Source: an uncultured Pelagibacteraceae bacterium
GTDB taxonomy: Bacteria; Pseudomonadota; Alphaproteobacteria; Pelagibacterales; Pelagibacteraceae
DNA: 48,805 nt
NCBI GenBank assembly: GCA_902557785.1
Contig: CACEBP010000007.1
Location: 1 to 48,805 of the forward strand
Direction of reading: 5' to 3'
In this document: positions 36,158 through 44,610 of the stretch, one piece after another
Layout: every line of letters starts with the position of its first letter
Numbering within the stretch: the first letter of the stretch is position 1
Made by a program: the position numbers and the translations under genes
The notes under the pieces: model-generated
Databases searched by the model: none
Told to the model about the DNA's origin: nothing
Seen by the model: the letters and a program-made list of their open reading frames with translations, nothing else

Positions 36158-36396
36158 TAAATTTTGGTTATTTTATAGTCTTCTATGATGAGATTAACTA
36201 AAAGTTTTTTGCACATCATATCAACTTTTTTTTCTGCTAAAGTTTGATCTTTATCCTCAACTTCAACTTCAAAATGTTTTCCTTGCCTAATACTTTTAAG
36301 ATTATTCATTCCCATATTTATTAATGTGTTTTGAACAACTTTTCCTTGGGGATCAAGAACATCTTTTTTAAGAGTAACTGTTATAGAAAATTTCAA
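36157..36396 (-). CDS. purS: Phosphoribosylformylglycinamidine synthase, PurS subunit
   Basis: Small structural subunit that bridges PurL and PurQ. The 79-residue protein shows DPQGKVVQNTLINMG (near residue 16) and IRQGKHFEVEVE (near 36), typical of PurS. The start is a TTG at 36396, one base from the purC stop; overlap with purQ at the other end completes a tightly coupled purC-purS-purQ-purL series. Confidence 0.95.
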   Translation of the reverse strand: MKFSITVTLKKDVLDPQGKVVQNTLINMGMNNLKSIRQGKHFEVEVEDKDQTLAEKKVDMMCKKLLVNLIIEDYKITKI

Positions 36397-36397
36397 T

Positions 36398-37189
36398 TTA
36401 TTTTTTTTTAAATTTTATTGGAATAGTTTTACCGAAGTTAACTTCACTGATATTTGTCTCTTCAGGCATAATTCCTAATCTTCGTGCAACTTCTTGATAG
36501 CCTTGGATGATATTACCTAAATCTTTTCTAAATCTGTCTTTATCCAATTTTTTTTCAGTTTTAGAGTCCCATAGTCTACAAGTATCAGGACTAATTTCAT
36601 CAGCTAAAACTATTTCCTTTTTTTCTGTGTCTTTATTCCATGTTTTTCCATATTCAATTTTAAAGTCTACAAGTTTAATTCCAATACCTCTGAATAAACC
36701 AATTAATATATCGTTAATTCTTAAAGTCATTTTATCAATTTCTTTAATATCTTCCTCTGTAGCCCATTCAAAAGAAAAAATATGCTCCTTTGAAATTAAA
36801 GGATCGTTTAAATCATCCTTTTTAAAACAGTATTCTAATAATGGTTTATTTAAAACAGTTCCTTCAGGTATTCCCAGTCTTTTTGTTAAAGAACCTGTTG
36901 CTATGTTTCTAACAATAAATTCAATTGGAAAGATTTCTGCTTTTTTAATTAGTTGTTCTCTCATATTTAATCTCTTAATGAAGTGGGTTTTTATTCCGCA
37001 CTGTGAGAGGTTTGATAAGATATGTTCAGATATTCTATTGTTAAGTACACCTTTACCTTCAACACTGGATTTTTTTAAGTTATTAAAAGCCGTTGCATCA
37101 TCTTTAAAATGTTGGATGATTAAATCTTTATCTTTTGTTCCATAAAGGATCTTGGCTTTACCTTCGTATAGTTTTTTCCCTTTATTCAT
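36398..37189 (-). CDS. purC: SAICAR synthetase
   Basis: Phosphoribosylaminoimidazole-succinocarboxamide synthase: joins CAIR and aspartate with ATP. KLYEGKAKILYGTKD (residues 6-20) is the family start; PIEFIVRNIATGSLTKRLG (near 100), KLVDFKIEYGK (near 178) and LADEISPDTCRLWD (near 197) are signature blocks. The 263-residue length is slightly above the usual 235-255. It follows purB by four bases in the same operon. Confidence 0.96.
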   Translation of the reverse strand: MNKGKKLYEGKAKILYGTKDKDLIIQHFKDDATAFNNLKKSSVEGKGVLNNRISEHILSNLSQCGIKTHFIKRLNMREQLIKKAEIFPIEFIVRNIATGSLTKRLGIPEGTVLNKPLLEYCFKKDDLNDPLISKEHIFSFEWATEEDIKEIDKMTLRINDILIGLFRGIGIKLVDFKIEYGKTWNKDTEKKEIVLADEISPDTCRLWDSKTEKKLDKDRFRKDLGNIIQGYQEVARRLGIMPEETNISEVNFGKTIPIKFKKK

Positions 37190-37193
37190 TTGA

Positions 37194-38489
37194 TTATTTT
37201 TTCAGACTTCTGTTAAAAATTATATTAATTCTTTTTGTATGGTAACTAAAATCAAATAGTTTTTTAAGTTTATTAACAGGTATTTTATTTGTAATTTTTT
37301 TGTCAGAGATAATTTTGTTATAGAATGAGGAATTTTCTTTCCAAGAAAGCATCGCATTTTTTTGAACAATTTTATAAGACTCTTCTCTAGTAAAGCCCGC
37401 TGTAGTCAACTCTAAAAGAACTCTTTGAGAAAAAAATATACCATTTGTTATATCTAGGTTTTTTTTCATATTTTTGGTGTAAATATTTAAATTTTTAATT
37501 ATATTACACATTCTATGTAATGCAAAATCAAGGGCTATAGTCGAGTCAGGACCAATGTTTCTCTCAACTGCTGAATGGGAAATATCTCTCTCATGCCATA
37601 GAGCTATATTTTCTAATGATGGAATTACACTCGATCTAATTAATCTTGCTAATCCAGTTAAGTTTTCACTTAAAATTGGATTTTTTTTGTGTGGCATTGC
37701 GGAAGAGCCTTTTTGTTTTTTTCCAAAATATTCTTCAACTTCTAAAACTTCTGTTCTTTGAAGGTGTCTAATTTCTGTAGCGAACCTTTCAATTGAGCTG
37801 GCAATTATACCTAACGTTGAAAAAAATTGTGCATGTCTGTCTCTTGGAATTATTTGTGTTGAAATAGGCTCTACGCTTAATTTTAATTTCTTCGCTACAT
37901 AACTCTCAACGCGTGGATCAATATTTGCAAAAGTTCCTACGGCACCAGAAATTGCACAAGTTGATATTTCTTTTATAGAATTTTCTAATCGTTTTTTATT
38001 TCTTAAAAATTCTTGATAAAAGGTAAGCATTTTTAAACCAAATGTTATTGGCTCAGCATGAATGCCATGACTTCTTCCAATACATAAGGTAAACTTATGT
38101 TTAATAGCTTGTTTTTTTATTGATAGAAGTAGTTGATCAATGTCTTTTAATAAAATTTCACCTGATTGTTTTAATTGTAGATTAAAACAAGTATCTAAAA
38201 CATCAGAAGATGTCATTCCTTTATGAAGATACCTCGCTTCTTTACCTGCTTGCTCGGTGATAGATGTTAAAAACGCAATAATGTCGTGTTTTACTTTTTC
38301 TTCTATTTGTAAAATTCTTTTTGGATTTATTTTTGCTTTTAATTTAACTTTTTTAACAACTCCTTTTGGAATAATCTTAAATTTTTCCATAGCTTCAGCA
38401 GCAGCTACTTCAATATTAAGCCATATAGAGTATCTATTGTAATCATCCCAAATATTTTTTATTTCTTTTCTCGAGTATCTTTCAATCAT
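37194..38489 (-). CDS. purB: Adenylosuccinate lyase
   Basis: Cleaves SAICAR and adenylosuccinate, serving two steps of purine synthesis. Fumarase-superfamily regions: HKGMTSSDVLDTC (near residue 88), IGRSHGIHAEPITFG (catalytic His, near 138) and the signature GSSAMPHKKNPILSENL (near 262). The 431-residue length is normal. It begins the purine operon after map, from which it is separated by 14 bases. Confidence 0.97.
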   Translation of the reverse strand: MIERYSRKEIKNIWDDYNRYSIWLNIEVAAAEAMEKFKIIPKGVVKKVKLKAKINPKRILQIEEKVKHDIIAFLTSITEQAGKEARYLHKGMTSSDVLDTCFNLQLKQSGEILLKDIDQLLLSIKKQAIKHKFTLCIGRSHGIHAEPITFGLKMLTFYQEFLRNKKRLENSIKEISTCAISGAVGTFANIDPRVESYVAKKLKLSVEPISTQIIPRDRHAQFFSTLGIIASSIERFATEIRHLQRTEVLEVEEYFGKKQKGSSAMPHKKNPILSENLTGLARLIRSSVIPSLENIALWHERDISHSAVERNIGPDSTIALDFALHRMCNIIKNLNIYTKNMKKNLDITNGIFFSQRVLLELTTAGFTREESYKIVQKNAMLSWKENSSFYNKIISDKKITNKIPVNKLKKLFDFSYHTKRINIIFNRSLKK

Positions 38490-38503
38490 AAAATTTCATT
38501 CAC

Positions 38504-39250
38504 TTAATTTGATAGAGTAAAAATTTCAAAACCATCTTTAGTTACACCTATTGTATGTTCAAATTGTGCGGATAATGATTTATCTTTAGTTACAGCAGTC
38601 CATCCGTCATTTAATGTTTTGGTTTCATATTTACCAAGGTTTATCATTGGCTCAATAGTAAATATCATTCCCTCTGTAATTTTTTCACCAGATCCCTTTT
38701 CTCCGTAATGCAATATATTTGGTTCTTTATGAAAGGTTTGACCTATTCCGTGACCGCAAAAGTCTTGAACGACTGAAAAACCTTGAGCCTCAACGTGAGT
38801 TTGGATAGTCGAACCAATATCTCCTAAATGAATTCCATCTTTCACAATATTTATAGCTTTCATCATGGCCTCGTAGGTAGTTGAAATTAATTTTTCAGCT
38901 TTGATTGAAATTTCTCCAACTTTAAACATTCTGCTCGTATCACCATGCCAACCATCTTTAAAAGCAGTAACATCAACATTTACAATGTCACCATTCTTCA
39001 ATATTTTATCAGATGGAATTCCATGACAGACAACATGATTTGTGGAAGTACAGCAAGACTTAGGAAATCCTCTGTAGAATAAAGGTGCAGAGTAGGCTTT
39101 GTTATCATTTATGTATTCGTAACAAACTTTATCTAGTTCCTCAGTCGAAACTCCGGGCTTAATAATTTTAGCGACTTCATCTAAAGCACCAGCTGCTATT
39201 TTTCCAGCTACTTTAGTTTTTTCAAATGACTCTCTAAAATTTTTATTCAT
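38504..39250 (-). CDS. map: Methionine aminopeptidase, type I
   Basis: Removes the initiator methionine. The two-metal site is visible as VNVDVTAFKDGWHGDTSRMF (two Asp, near residue 90-105), DFCGHGIGQTFH (His, near 164), IFTIEPMINLG (Glu, near 197) and LSAQFEHTIGV (Glu, near 229). The substrate-side His is in TSTNHVVCHGIP. The 248-residue length is normal type I. Start overlaps the sfsA stop by one base. Confidence 0.97.
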   Translation of the reverse strand: MNKNFRESFEKTKVAGKIAAGALDEVAKIIKPGVSTEELDKVCYEYINDNKAYSAPLFYRGFPKSCCTSTNHVVCHGIPSDKILKNGDIVNVDVTAFKDGWHGDTSRMFKVGEISIKAEKLISTTYEAMMKAINIVKDGIHLGDIGSTIQTHVEAQGFSVVQDFCGHGIGQTFHKEPNILHYGEKGSGEKITEGMIFTIEPMINLGKYETKTLNDGWTAVTKDKSLSAQFEHTIGVTKDGFEIFTLSN

Positions 39251-39945
39251 TATATTTTAAATTTAATTTTCTTATTGAGTTTTATTCCTTTTGGGGAAAA
39301 TTTACAATCATAGCAAATTATATTAAGTTTGTTTTTAACAGCTTTACTTAAAGCGCTAGCGTAATCAGGGTCTATATCTTTTGCTATTTTAAATAAATTA
39401 CAATCATTTCTCTGAATCAAAAATAGTATAAAAATTTTGTAATTTTTTTTACTTGCTTTTATAAGCTCATTTATGTGCTTTAAGCCTCTCGTTGTAACAG
39501 TGTCAGGAAATTCAGCTAGTCCTTTTTGTCTAGAAAGAGTTACATTTTTGACCTCAATAAAAACTTTATTTCTTTTATTTACAATTAGAAAATCAAACCT
39601 TGTATTTAGTCCAAACTTAGACTCTCTTTTTATATCTCGAATATCATTAAATTCTTTTATAAAATTATTTTTAAGAGCATGATGCACTATCTTGTTCGAT
39701 GCATGCGTATTAACACCTACTTTTGAATTATTATCTTCAATTATTTCTAACGTATATTTTAATTTACGATTAAGATTACTTGATTTACTAATCCATACTT
39801 TGTTTCCTTTTTTCAATAATCCATACATAGAACCAGTATTAGGACAATGTGCTGTTATAATTTTATTATTTATTTTTATATCTGCAAAAAAACGTTTATA
39901 TCTTTTTATGAATAGTCCTGATATTAATTTATTTTCAAAATTCAT
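39250..39945 (-). CDS. sfsA: SfsA family DNA-binding/nuclease-fold protein
   Basis: SfsA-family protein; E. coli SfsA affects maltose gene expression, and the family has a predicted PD-(D/E)xK nuclease-like core. N-terminal LISGLFIKRYKRFFADIK and AHCPNTGSMYGLL (near residue 34) are diagnostic, and the core occurs as LNTRFDFLIV then VFIEVKNVTLS (near 128). C-terminal DPDYASALSKAV is also conserved. The role in this organism is unknown. It starts only 17 bases from the divergent gene at 39963. Confidence 0.92.
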   Translation of the reverse strand: MNFENKLISGLFIKRYKRFFADIKINNKIITAHCPNTGSMYGLLKKGNKVWISKSSNLNRKLKYTLEIIEDNNSKVGVNTHASNKIVHHALKNNFIKEFNDIRDIKRESKFGLNTRFDFLIVNKRNKVFIEVKNVTLSRQKGLAEFPDTVTTRGLKHINELIKASKKNYKIFILFLIQRNDCNLFKIAKDIDPDYASALSKAVKNKLNIICYDCKFSPKGIKLNKKIKFKI

Positions 39946-39962
39946 ATATATTTATTACTATA

Positions 39963-40721
39963 ATGAGGAAAAAAATAAAAAAAATAAATGCTGCAATTTT
40001 AATCATTGGGAATGAAATACTTTCTGGTCGCACACAAGATAAAAATGTGGCTTTTATCTCTAAATGGTTGAATTCAAATTGTGGAATATCAATTAAAGAG
40101 GTGAGGATAATCCCAGATGAGGAAAAAATTATTATAAAAAATATTTTAACTTTATCCAAAAAATTTAATTATGTTTTTACATCTGGTGGAATAGGACCTA
40201 CGCACGATGATATTACAGCTAAATCGATTTCAAAAGCATTTAAAGTAAAGTACGAATATCATGAAGAGGCATATGCAATTCTAGAAAGATATTACGGAAA
40301 GAAAAAATTTAATGACGGAAGAAAAAAAATGGCGAAAATGCCAAGGGGTTCTAAGTTAATATATAATCCATCAAGCGCCGCTCCAGGTTTTATAATTAAA
40401 AATGTATTATCCTTACCTGGCGTTCCTTCAATTTTAAATTCTATGATCGAAAATTGTAAAAGATATTTAGTTAAAGGATTAAAAATTCACAGCAAAACAA
40501 TAAATCTTTTTACTGTTGAGAGTAATATTTCAAAACAGTTAAGTTTAATCCAAAAAAAATATAAAAAATTTGTTGATATAGGCAGTTATCCTTTTTTCAG
40601 ACTCGGAAAAATAGGTGTCGCAATTGTTACTAGGTCAACATCGCTTAAAAAATTAAAAAATGTCAATACTGACTTAATGAAAGTTATTAAAATAAAAAAA
40701 ATTGAGGTTTTAAATCTTTAA
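39963..40721 (+). CDS. MoaB/MogA-domain protein, CinA N-terminal type
   Basis: Molybdopterin-binding-like domain as in the N-terminal half of CinA and in eukaryotic FAD synthetase-associated proteins. Motifs are GNEILSGRTQDKN (near residue 18), TSGGIGPTHDDITAKSI (near 72), and LPGVPSILNSMIENC (near 149). It lacks the C-terminal amidohydrolase domain of full CinA, so it is probably a stand-alone COG1058-type protein whose enzymatic role (nicotinamide-nucleotide or related pyrophosphatase activity) is not certain. Its stop overlaps the convergent GT9 gene by four bases. Confidence 0.88.
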   Translation: MRKKIKKINAAILIIGNEILSGRTQDKNVAFISKWLNSNCGISIKEVRIIPDEEKIIIKNILTLSKKFNYVFTSGGIGPTHDDITAKSISKAFKVKYEYHEEAYAILERYYGKKKFNDGRKKMAKMPRGSKLIYNPSSAAPGFIIKNVLSLPGVPSILNSMIENCKRYLVKGLKIHSKTINLFTVESNISKQLSLIQKKYKKFVDIGSYPFFRLGKIGVAIVTRSTSLKKLKNVNTDLMKVIKIKKIEVLNL

Positions 40722-41671
40722 ATTAAATTATAGACTTCATCGACTGATATAGTCTCAATATCTTTCGTTCCGTAAATTTTTTTACTATCTAATATTTTTG
40801 TGTAATTATTTTTTGGAGCAAATTTTTCTGAGTTTGTAGGGCCAAATAAAACTATCATAGGAATATCTGCTAGCCCTATCATGTGCATCACTCCATTATC
40901 TATTGATACAGCTTGATCTAATCGTGACGATAAGGCTGTGACTAAAGCAGGGCAGGACAAATCAGAATTTGTTTCAGGAAATAAAGATCCAGGGACTTGA
41001 TTTTTTATTTTTTCAATTATGTGTTCTTGATTTTTTTCAATAAAAAAAACTGGTATCTTATTTTTTATAAGTGATTTATTTGCAAGTGAAATAAACTTAT
41101 ATATCGACCAACTTTTTTTTCTATATTCATTTCCTTGCGTAATAGAAAATCCAATATAATTTGATTTTGGCAACAGTCTTTTTGCCTCATTAATTAAATT
41201 TCTGGGCAATTTATTACAATTAAAATTTATAAGTTTTATTTTTTCGTCTAAAAAAAGACTTAAGTTATCAATGTGATTTTTGGAGTTGTATTTAATTTTT
41301 TTTGTTGAAAATAAATTTCCAAAAGTTGTTGAGTAAAAATGATTATGCGGAATTTTCTTAAGGATTAGAGAATTTCTAAATTTAGATTGCAGATCAATAA
41401 TCAAATCAAATTTATCTTGATTTATTTTTTTAAAATTTTTTTTAACAAATATTAAATGCCACCATCTAAAACCAAAATATTTCAAATTCAATTCAAGAGT
41501 ATCTACATTGATATTATACTCCTTTAATTTTCCTTCAAAGTGATTGGGATGAGCGCCTAAATAAAAGATTTTAGAGCGCCTATAATGGTTCTTTAGACTT
41601 AATATTATTGGGATGATTTGTATAGAGTCACCCAAACCACCACCAGAATTATAAATTAATATTTTTTTCAC
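40718..41671 (-). CDS. Glycosyltransferase family 9 (heptosyltransferase-like)
   Basis: Probably adds a heptose or other sugar to the lipopolysaccharide core on the cytoplasmic side. It shows the GT-B N-terminal glycine loop IYNSGGGLGDSIQIIP (residues 6-21) and the family's C-terminal sugar-nucleotide region VSIDNGVMHMIGLADIPMIVLFG (starts near residue 255), then PTNSEKFAP. GTG start at 41671. The acceptor and donor cannot be told. It is the last backbone gene before the tRNA-Leu island. Confidence 0.85.
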   Translation of the reverse strand: MKKILIYNSGGGLGDSIQIIPIILSLKNHYRRSKIFYLGAHPNHFEGKLKEYNINVDTLELNLKYFGFRWWHLIFVKKNFKKINQDKFDLIIDLQSKFRNSLILKKIPHNHFYSTTFGNLFSTKKIKYNSKNHIDNLSLFLDEKIKLINFNCNKLPRNLINEAKRLLPKSNYIGFSITQGNEYRKKSWSIYKFISLANKSLIKNKIPVFFIEKNQEHIIEKIKNQVPGSLFPETNSDLSCPALVTALSSRLDQAVSIDNGVMHMIGLADIPMIVLFGPTNSEKFAPKNNYTKILDSKKIYGTKDIETISVDEVYNLI

Positions 41672-41738
41672 AGAATTAATATACTTTATAAAATATAAAT
41701 TATAATATAAATGTCGTGTACAAATAACTAAAATTTAT

Positions 41739-41779
41739 GTGCCCTCGTGGTGAAATTGGTAGACACAAAGGACTTAAAA
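41739..41779 (+). repeat. Left att-like repeat: 5' half of tRNA-Leu(UAA)
   Basis: These 41 bases are identical to 47117-47157 in the intact tRNA-Leu. The identity begins 2 bases before the tRNA 5' end and stops exactly at the last base of the anticodon loop. After that, 41780-41783 differ at one position (CCCT against TCCT) and then the sequence diverges, so there is no 3' acceptor strand and no functional tRNA. TATAAT at 41700-41705 could be what is left of the original tRNA promoter. Confidence 0.93.
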
Positions 41780-41783
41780 CCCT

Positions 41784-41991
41784 AGGGATAGAGCAAGATT
41801 AGAGTCTCAGACAGTCTCAGATAGTCTCAAAACATTATCAATCCTCATTTAATTATTTAGCCCTTAAATTTATATTAGAAATCAAGGCAAATTTATTTGT
41901 GCAGTCTAGAAGATAACTAGAAGACAGAAAGGGAAAATTTGGTAAGATTATTTATTGAAAAAACTTTTAAAATATAAATAAGGAGGTTGAT
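41784..41991 (+). other. Non-coding left end of the island
   Basis: I see no gene here. It holds a 10-bp periodic repeat (41801-41830), a copy of the GCAG-CTAGAAGATAA repeat (41901-41916), and the ribosome site AGGAGG (41980-41985) of the next gene. TTAGAGTC at 41799-41806 resembles a tRNA T-loop and could be a decayed trace of the missing tRNA half. Confidence 0.6.
41801..41830 (+). repeat. Three 10-bp tandem repeats next to the att-like site
   Basis: AGAGTCTCAG, ACAGTCTCAG and ATAGTCTCAA follow each other in exact 10-base register, sharing AGTCTCA. One unit per helical turn, 20 bases from the tRNA fragment, would suit a protein-binding array, but this is only a positional argument. Confidence 0.7.
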
Positions 41992-42306
41992 ATGGGAATA
42001 CTAGTCAAAGGTGAAATTACAATTACTAAAGGATTTAAAACATGGAAAGAGATGGTCTATGCGCAGGATGGAAAATTAAAAGAGCATGGAATAAAATTTG
42101 TTTTTGCAGGCACACAAAAAGATGACCCGACAAAACTTCATACAGTAATGCAATTTCCAAACATGGAAGCACTCCAAGCTTTTAAGGATGATAAGGAACT
42201 TGCTGAGAAAAGAAAGGAAGCTGGAGCTGTTTTAGAAACTGCTGTAATGACTCCAATTTCAGATGAGCATCTTGCTAACTATCCAGATGCATATATTAAA
42301 AATTAA
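41992..42306 (+). CDS. Small dimeric-barrel-like protein (resembles DUF3764)
   Basis: A 104-residue soluble protein with no signal peptide. The order of alternating strands and helices, with TITKGFKTWKEM at the start and LHTVMQFPNMEALQAFKDD in the middle, resembles small ABM/ferredoxin-like single-domain proteins of marine bacteria (DUF3764-like); I recognise the style, not a proven function. A consensus ribosome site AGGAGG lies 6 bases before the ATG, so it is probably well expressed. Its stop lies directly before the start of the next gene at 42307. Confidence 0.6.
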   Translation: MGILVKGEITITKGFKTWKEMVYAQDGKLKEHGIKFVFAGTQKDDPTKLHTVMQFPNMEALQAFKDDKELAEKRKEAGAVLETAVMTPISDEHLANYPDAYIKN

Positions 42307-43497
42307 ATGAAAAAACTTCTAATGATCATAGTTCTGGGTTTGTTGTGGAGCACCACCTTAATTGCAACACCACCAAAAAATAAATGGTCTCCTTCGTTAG
42401 AAAGATGGAAGAAGGATTTTCCAAAAGCAGAATACCCTCCTAATGATTGCAAGTTTTGCACAGAAAGACACGATTATTGGGCTCATGGCTATTACCGTAA
42501 AGCAAGTTTGAAAAATAGAGATCACAAAAATAATGGAGGGTTAAAAAGAATTGTAATACAACCAGCAAAAAAAACAATCAGACCAATTAAAAAAAATATA
42601 AAACCTCTTCCAAAAGAAATTTATGATTATGTATATTACAGAGATATCTCTAGTTTGATGGTATTTGATAAAGGAGAATTAATTCACGATTGGAAAAGAG
42701 ATTATATTTTTAATAACAAACCTATAAATGGCGAGTCTAGGAGCAAATCAATAGTTGGTGTTGCTGCTTTAAAAATGGCTTGTCAAAATATTTTAGATTT
42801 AGATAAAACTCATGGTGATTACTCTCCAGAAATTAAAGACTCATTTTATGGCCATGTAAAATTAAAAGACTCCTTAAATATGTTGGCTAGAGATCAATTT
42901 GTAATAAATTATAATATTTTAAAGGAAACGCACAGAAAGAAATCTGACTTAACAACTATTCTTAATAAGCACCCTAAAAAATTAGAAACAGAAGGACCAA
43001 AAGAATTTAAATACTCAAATCCTAATACTGATTTAATAACATTAGATATGATCAATGTATTAGGAGGAAAAAAGAAGTTTGCTAAATGGTTTCAAAAAAA
43101 TATTTCAGAAACTGCAGGTTTTGAGTCAAAGGGTAAAATATTATTAGACAAAAAGGGAGTTCCAATATCTTCGTCATCTATCATGCTTACTAGAGAAGAT
43201 TGGCTAAGGTTTGGAATATACGTTATTGAATTAATGAAGGATAAAAACTCTTGTGAGGCAAAAAAGTTACAAGAGGCTTTTAAGAATGCCGTTCCCACTA
43301 AGAAAAAATTTGCTCCTAAATATGCAATGTTCTTTTGGTTAAATGGGTATAATGTAGAAAATTTAGTTCAAATGAGAGGACACGGTTTAAGACTATCTTT
43401 AATTGATTGGAAAAATGACAAAATAATTCAGACGAATGGTTTTGCTATTAGTTGGAAACCTCAAGAATTAGTAAATCTTGTTTGGAAACAAAACTAA
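42307..43497 (+). CDS. Secreted serine hydrolase, class C beta-lactamase fold
   Basis: A periplasmic or extracellular esterase/peptidase-like protein, not evidence of drug resistance. A signal peptide (MKKLLMIIVLGLL..) is followed by a region with the pair CKFC near residue 48. The catalytic S-x-x-K is in GESRSKSIVG (Ser144-Lys147) and the Y-x-N is in FKYSNPNTD (near 237); a C-terminal RGHGLR (near 358) may stand for the third KTG-like element. The length (396) is normal for this fold. It directly follows the gene at 41992. Confidence 0.75.
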   Translation: MKKLLMIIVLGLLWSTTLIATPPKNKWSPSLERWKKDFPKAEYPPNDCKFCTERHDYWAHGYYRKASLKNRDHKNNGGLKRIVIQPAKKTIRPIKKNIKPLPKEIYDYVYYRDISSLMVFDKGELIHDWKRDYIFNNKPINGESRSKSIVGVAALKMACQNILDLDKTHGDYSPEIKDSFYGHVKLKDSLNMLARDQFVINYNILKETHRKKSDLTTILNKHPKKLETEGPKEFKYSNPNTDLITLDMINVLGGKKKFAKWFQKNISETAGFESKGKILLDKKGVPISSSSIMLTREDWLRFGIYVIELMKDKNSCEAKKLQEAFKNAVPTKKKFAPKYAMFFWLNGYNVENLVQMRGHGLRLSLIDWKNDKIIQTNGFAISWKPQELVNLVWKQN

Positions 43498-43498
43498 C

Positions 43499-43528
43499 TT
43501 ATTGTCCTATAAAATATGGGAAGACTAG
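43499..43528 (+). repeat. 30-bp island repeat, copy A
   Basis: Matches 46991-47020 at 29 of 30 positions (core TATAAAATATGGGAAGAC). It begins two bases after the stop codon of the serine hydrolase gene. Just downstream, 43531-43546 (GCAGACTAGAAGATAA) matches 41901-41916 at 15 of 16. The two copies of the long repeat flank the module from the lyase-like gene to the small membrane gene. Confidence 0.93.
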
Positions 43529-43593
43529 GTGCAGACTAGAAGATAATTTTTACTTTTCATAAATATTTAATACTGATAATTTAAATTTTAACG

Positions 43594-44556
43594 ATGAAAA
43601 GTTTGTCTATATTTTTATTATTTTTTCTCTTTTTAGATAATTCATATGCTGATCCAATAGTGTGGAAAGAATTAGCTGGAAGCAAAAGTAGTGGTAATAG
43701 TCGTTTAATTAATTTACCTGATAATGTTCTTGAAGGTAAAAAATTAAGAATGAACCATTGGGATTCATGCTGGCAAAATGGTAAAGGACCTGATCACTGT
43801 TTGATAATCACAGATGAAATTTCAAGAGATGATAATATCTCTATTAAATTTGAAAGTCATCCAGGTGATTGTGGGATATACAAGAAATCAAATGATAGCA
43901 AAAATAACTGGAACAATTGCTATGAGGGAGCACGACGAGTTTTTATAGGAACAAAGTATCGGGATTGGGGAAGTAAATGGCTTTCATTTTCCGTATTAAT
44001 CCCTAAAAATTATATTCATTCAAATACGCCACTTATATTCAATCAAATACATAGAAAAGGCAAAGGTGCACATTATAGAATGGGTATTTCACCTGAAGGA
44101 ATTATAAATGTACAGTTAAGAAGTTTTCTTCACGACAATGAGTGCGTGAAAATTAGCAAAAAACTTCTGGGAAAAAATATTTGTAGAAAAATAAGCGAAA
44201 AATATCACGATCCACCTTTTTTTGATTTAAAACATTTTTCTAATCACTTAGGAAAGTGGATAGATGTAATAGTACATACACCAAATAAGAAAAGTTTATT
44301 CATATGGGTTAACGGCAAAAAAATTGTAGATATGCAAAATAAAATGCCAGGAAACTCATCACTCTCGTCAACAAATTTTGGTATTTATCAAGACAGAGCA
44401 AATCAAATAAAGGCTAAAGGAAAAAAAGTGAAAACTAAATGGAAGTATGAGGAAGCGTCAACAGTTCAAATTTTGTACATAGATGAAATAAGATTTGCAG
44501 ATCAATGTAATAAATTAAACCTAATAAATTTAGGGTACAATTGTAATAAACTTTAA
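43594..44556 (+). CDS. Secreted polysaccharide-lyase-like (jelly-roll) protein
   Basis: A 320-residue protein with a signal peptide ending at NSYA. Beta-rich blocks resemble the heparin-lyase I-like/PL fold: KFESHPGDCGIYK (near residue 88), a central NQIHRKGKGAHYRMGISPEG (near 149), and a late lectin-like region GKWIDVIVHTPN followed by LFIWVNGKKIVDMQ (near 228-250). It has eight or so cysteines, consistent with export. Substrate and activity are not known; the fold assignment is tentative. It could degrade or bind acidic polysaccharide of marine origin. Confidence 0.5.
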   Translation: MKSLSIFLLFFLFLDNSYADPIVWKELAGSKSSGNSRLINLPDNVLEGKKLRMNHWDSCWQNGKGPDHCLIITDEISRDDNISIKFESHPGDCGIYKKSNDSKNNWNNCYEGARRVFIGTKYRDWGSKWLSFSVLIPKNYIHSNTPLIFNQIHRKGKGAHYRMGISPEGIINVQLRSFLHDNECVKISKKLLGKNICRKISEKYHDPPFFDLKHFSNHLGKWIDVIVHTPNKKSLFIWVNGKKIVDMQNKMPGNSSLSSTNFGIYQDRANQIKAKGKKVKTKWKYEEASTVQILYIDEIRFADQCNKLNLINLGYNCNKL

Positions 44557-44557
44557 A

Positions 44558-44596
44558 ATGAAAAAACTTTTAGCGATCGTGGTTCTGGATTTATAA
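44558..44596 (+). pseudogene. Signal-peptide start remnant
   Basis: ATGAAAAAACTTTTAGCGAT encodes the first residues of MKKLLAIVVLDL, then TAA at 44594-44596. The first 36 bases match the start of the serine hydrolase gene (42307) at about 29 positions. It looks like the 5' stub of a lost secreted-protein gene left between two island genes. Confidence 0.65.
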
Positions 44597-44610
44597 GATA
44601 TTAAATTAGC

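Noticed and set aside
41741-41815. Second functional tRNA-Leu
   Set aside because: The sequence diverges after the anticodon loop; there is no matching acceptor strand or variable arm.
42307-43497. Antibiotic-resistance beta-lactamase
   Set aside because: Only the fold and S-x-x-K/Y-x-N motifs are shared; the family is mostly esterases and peptidases, and no resistance context is present.
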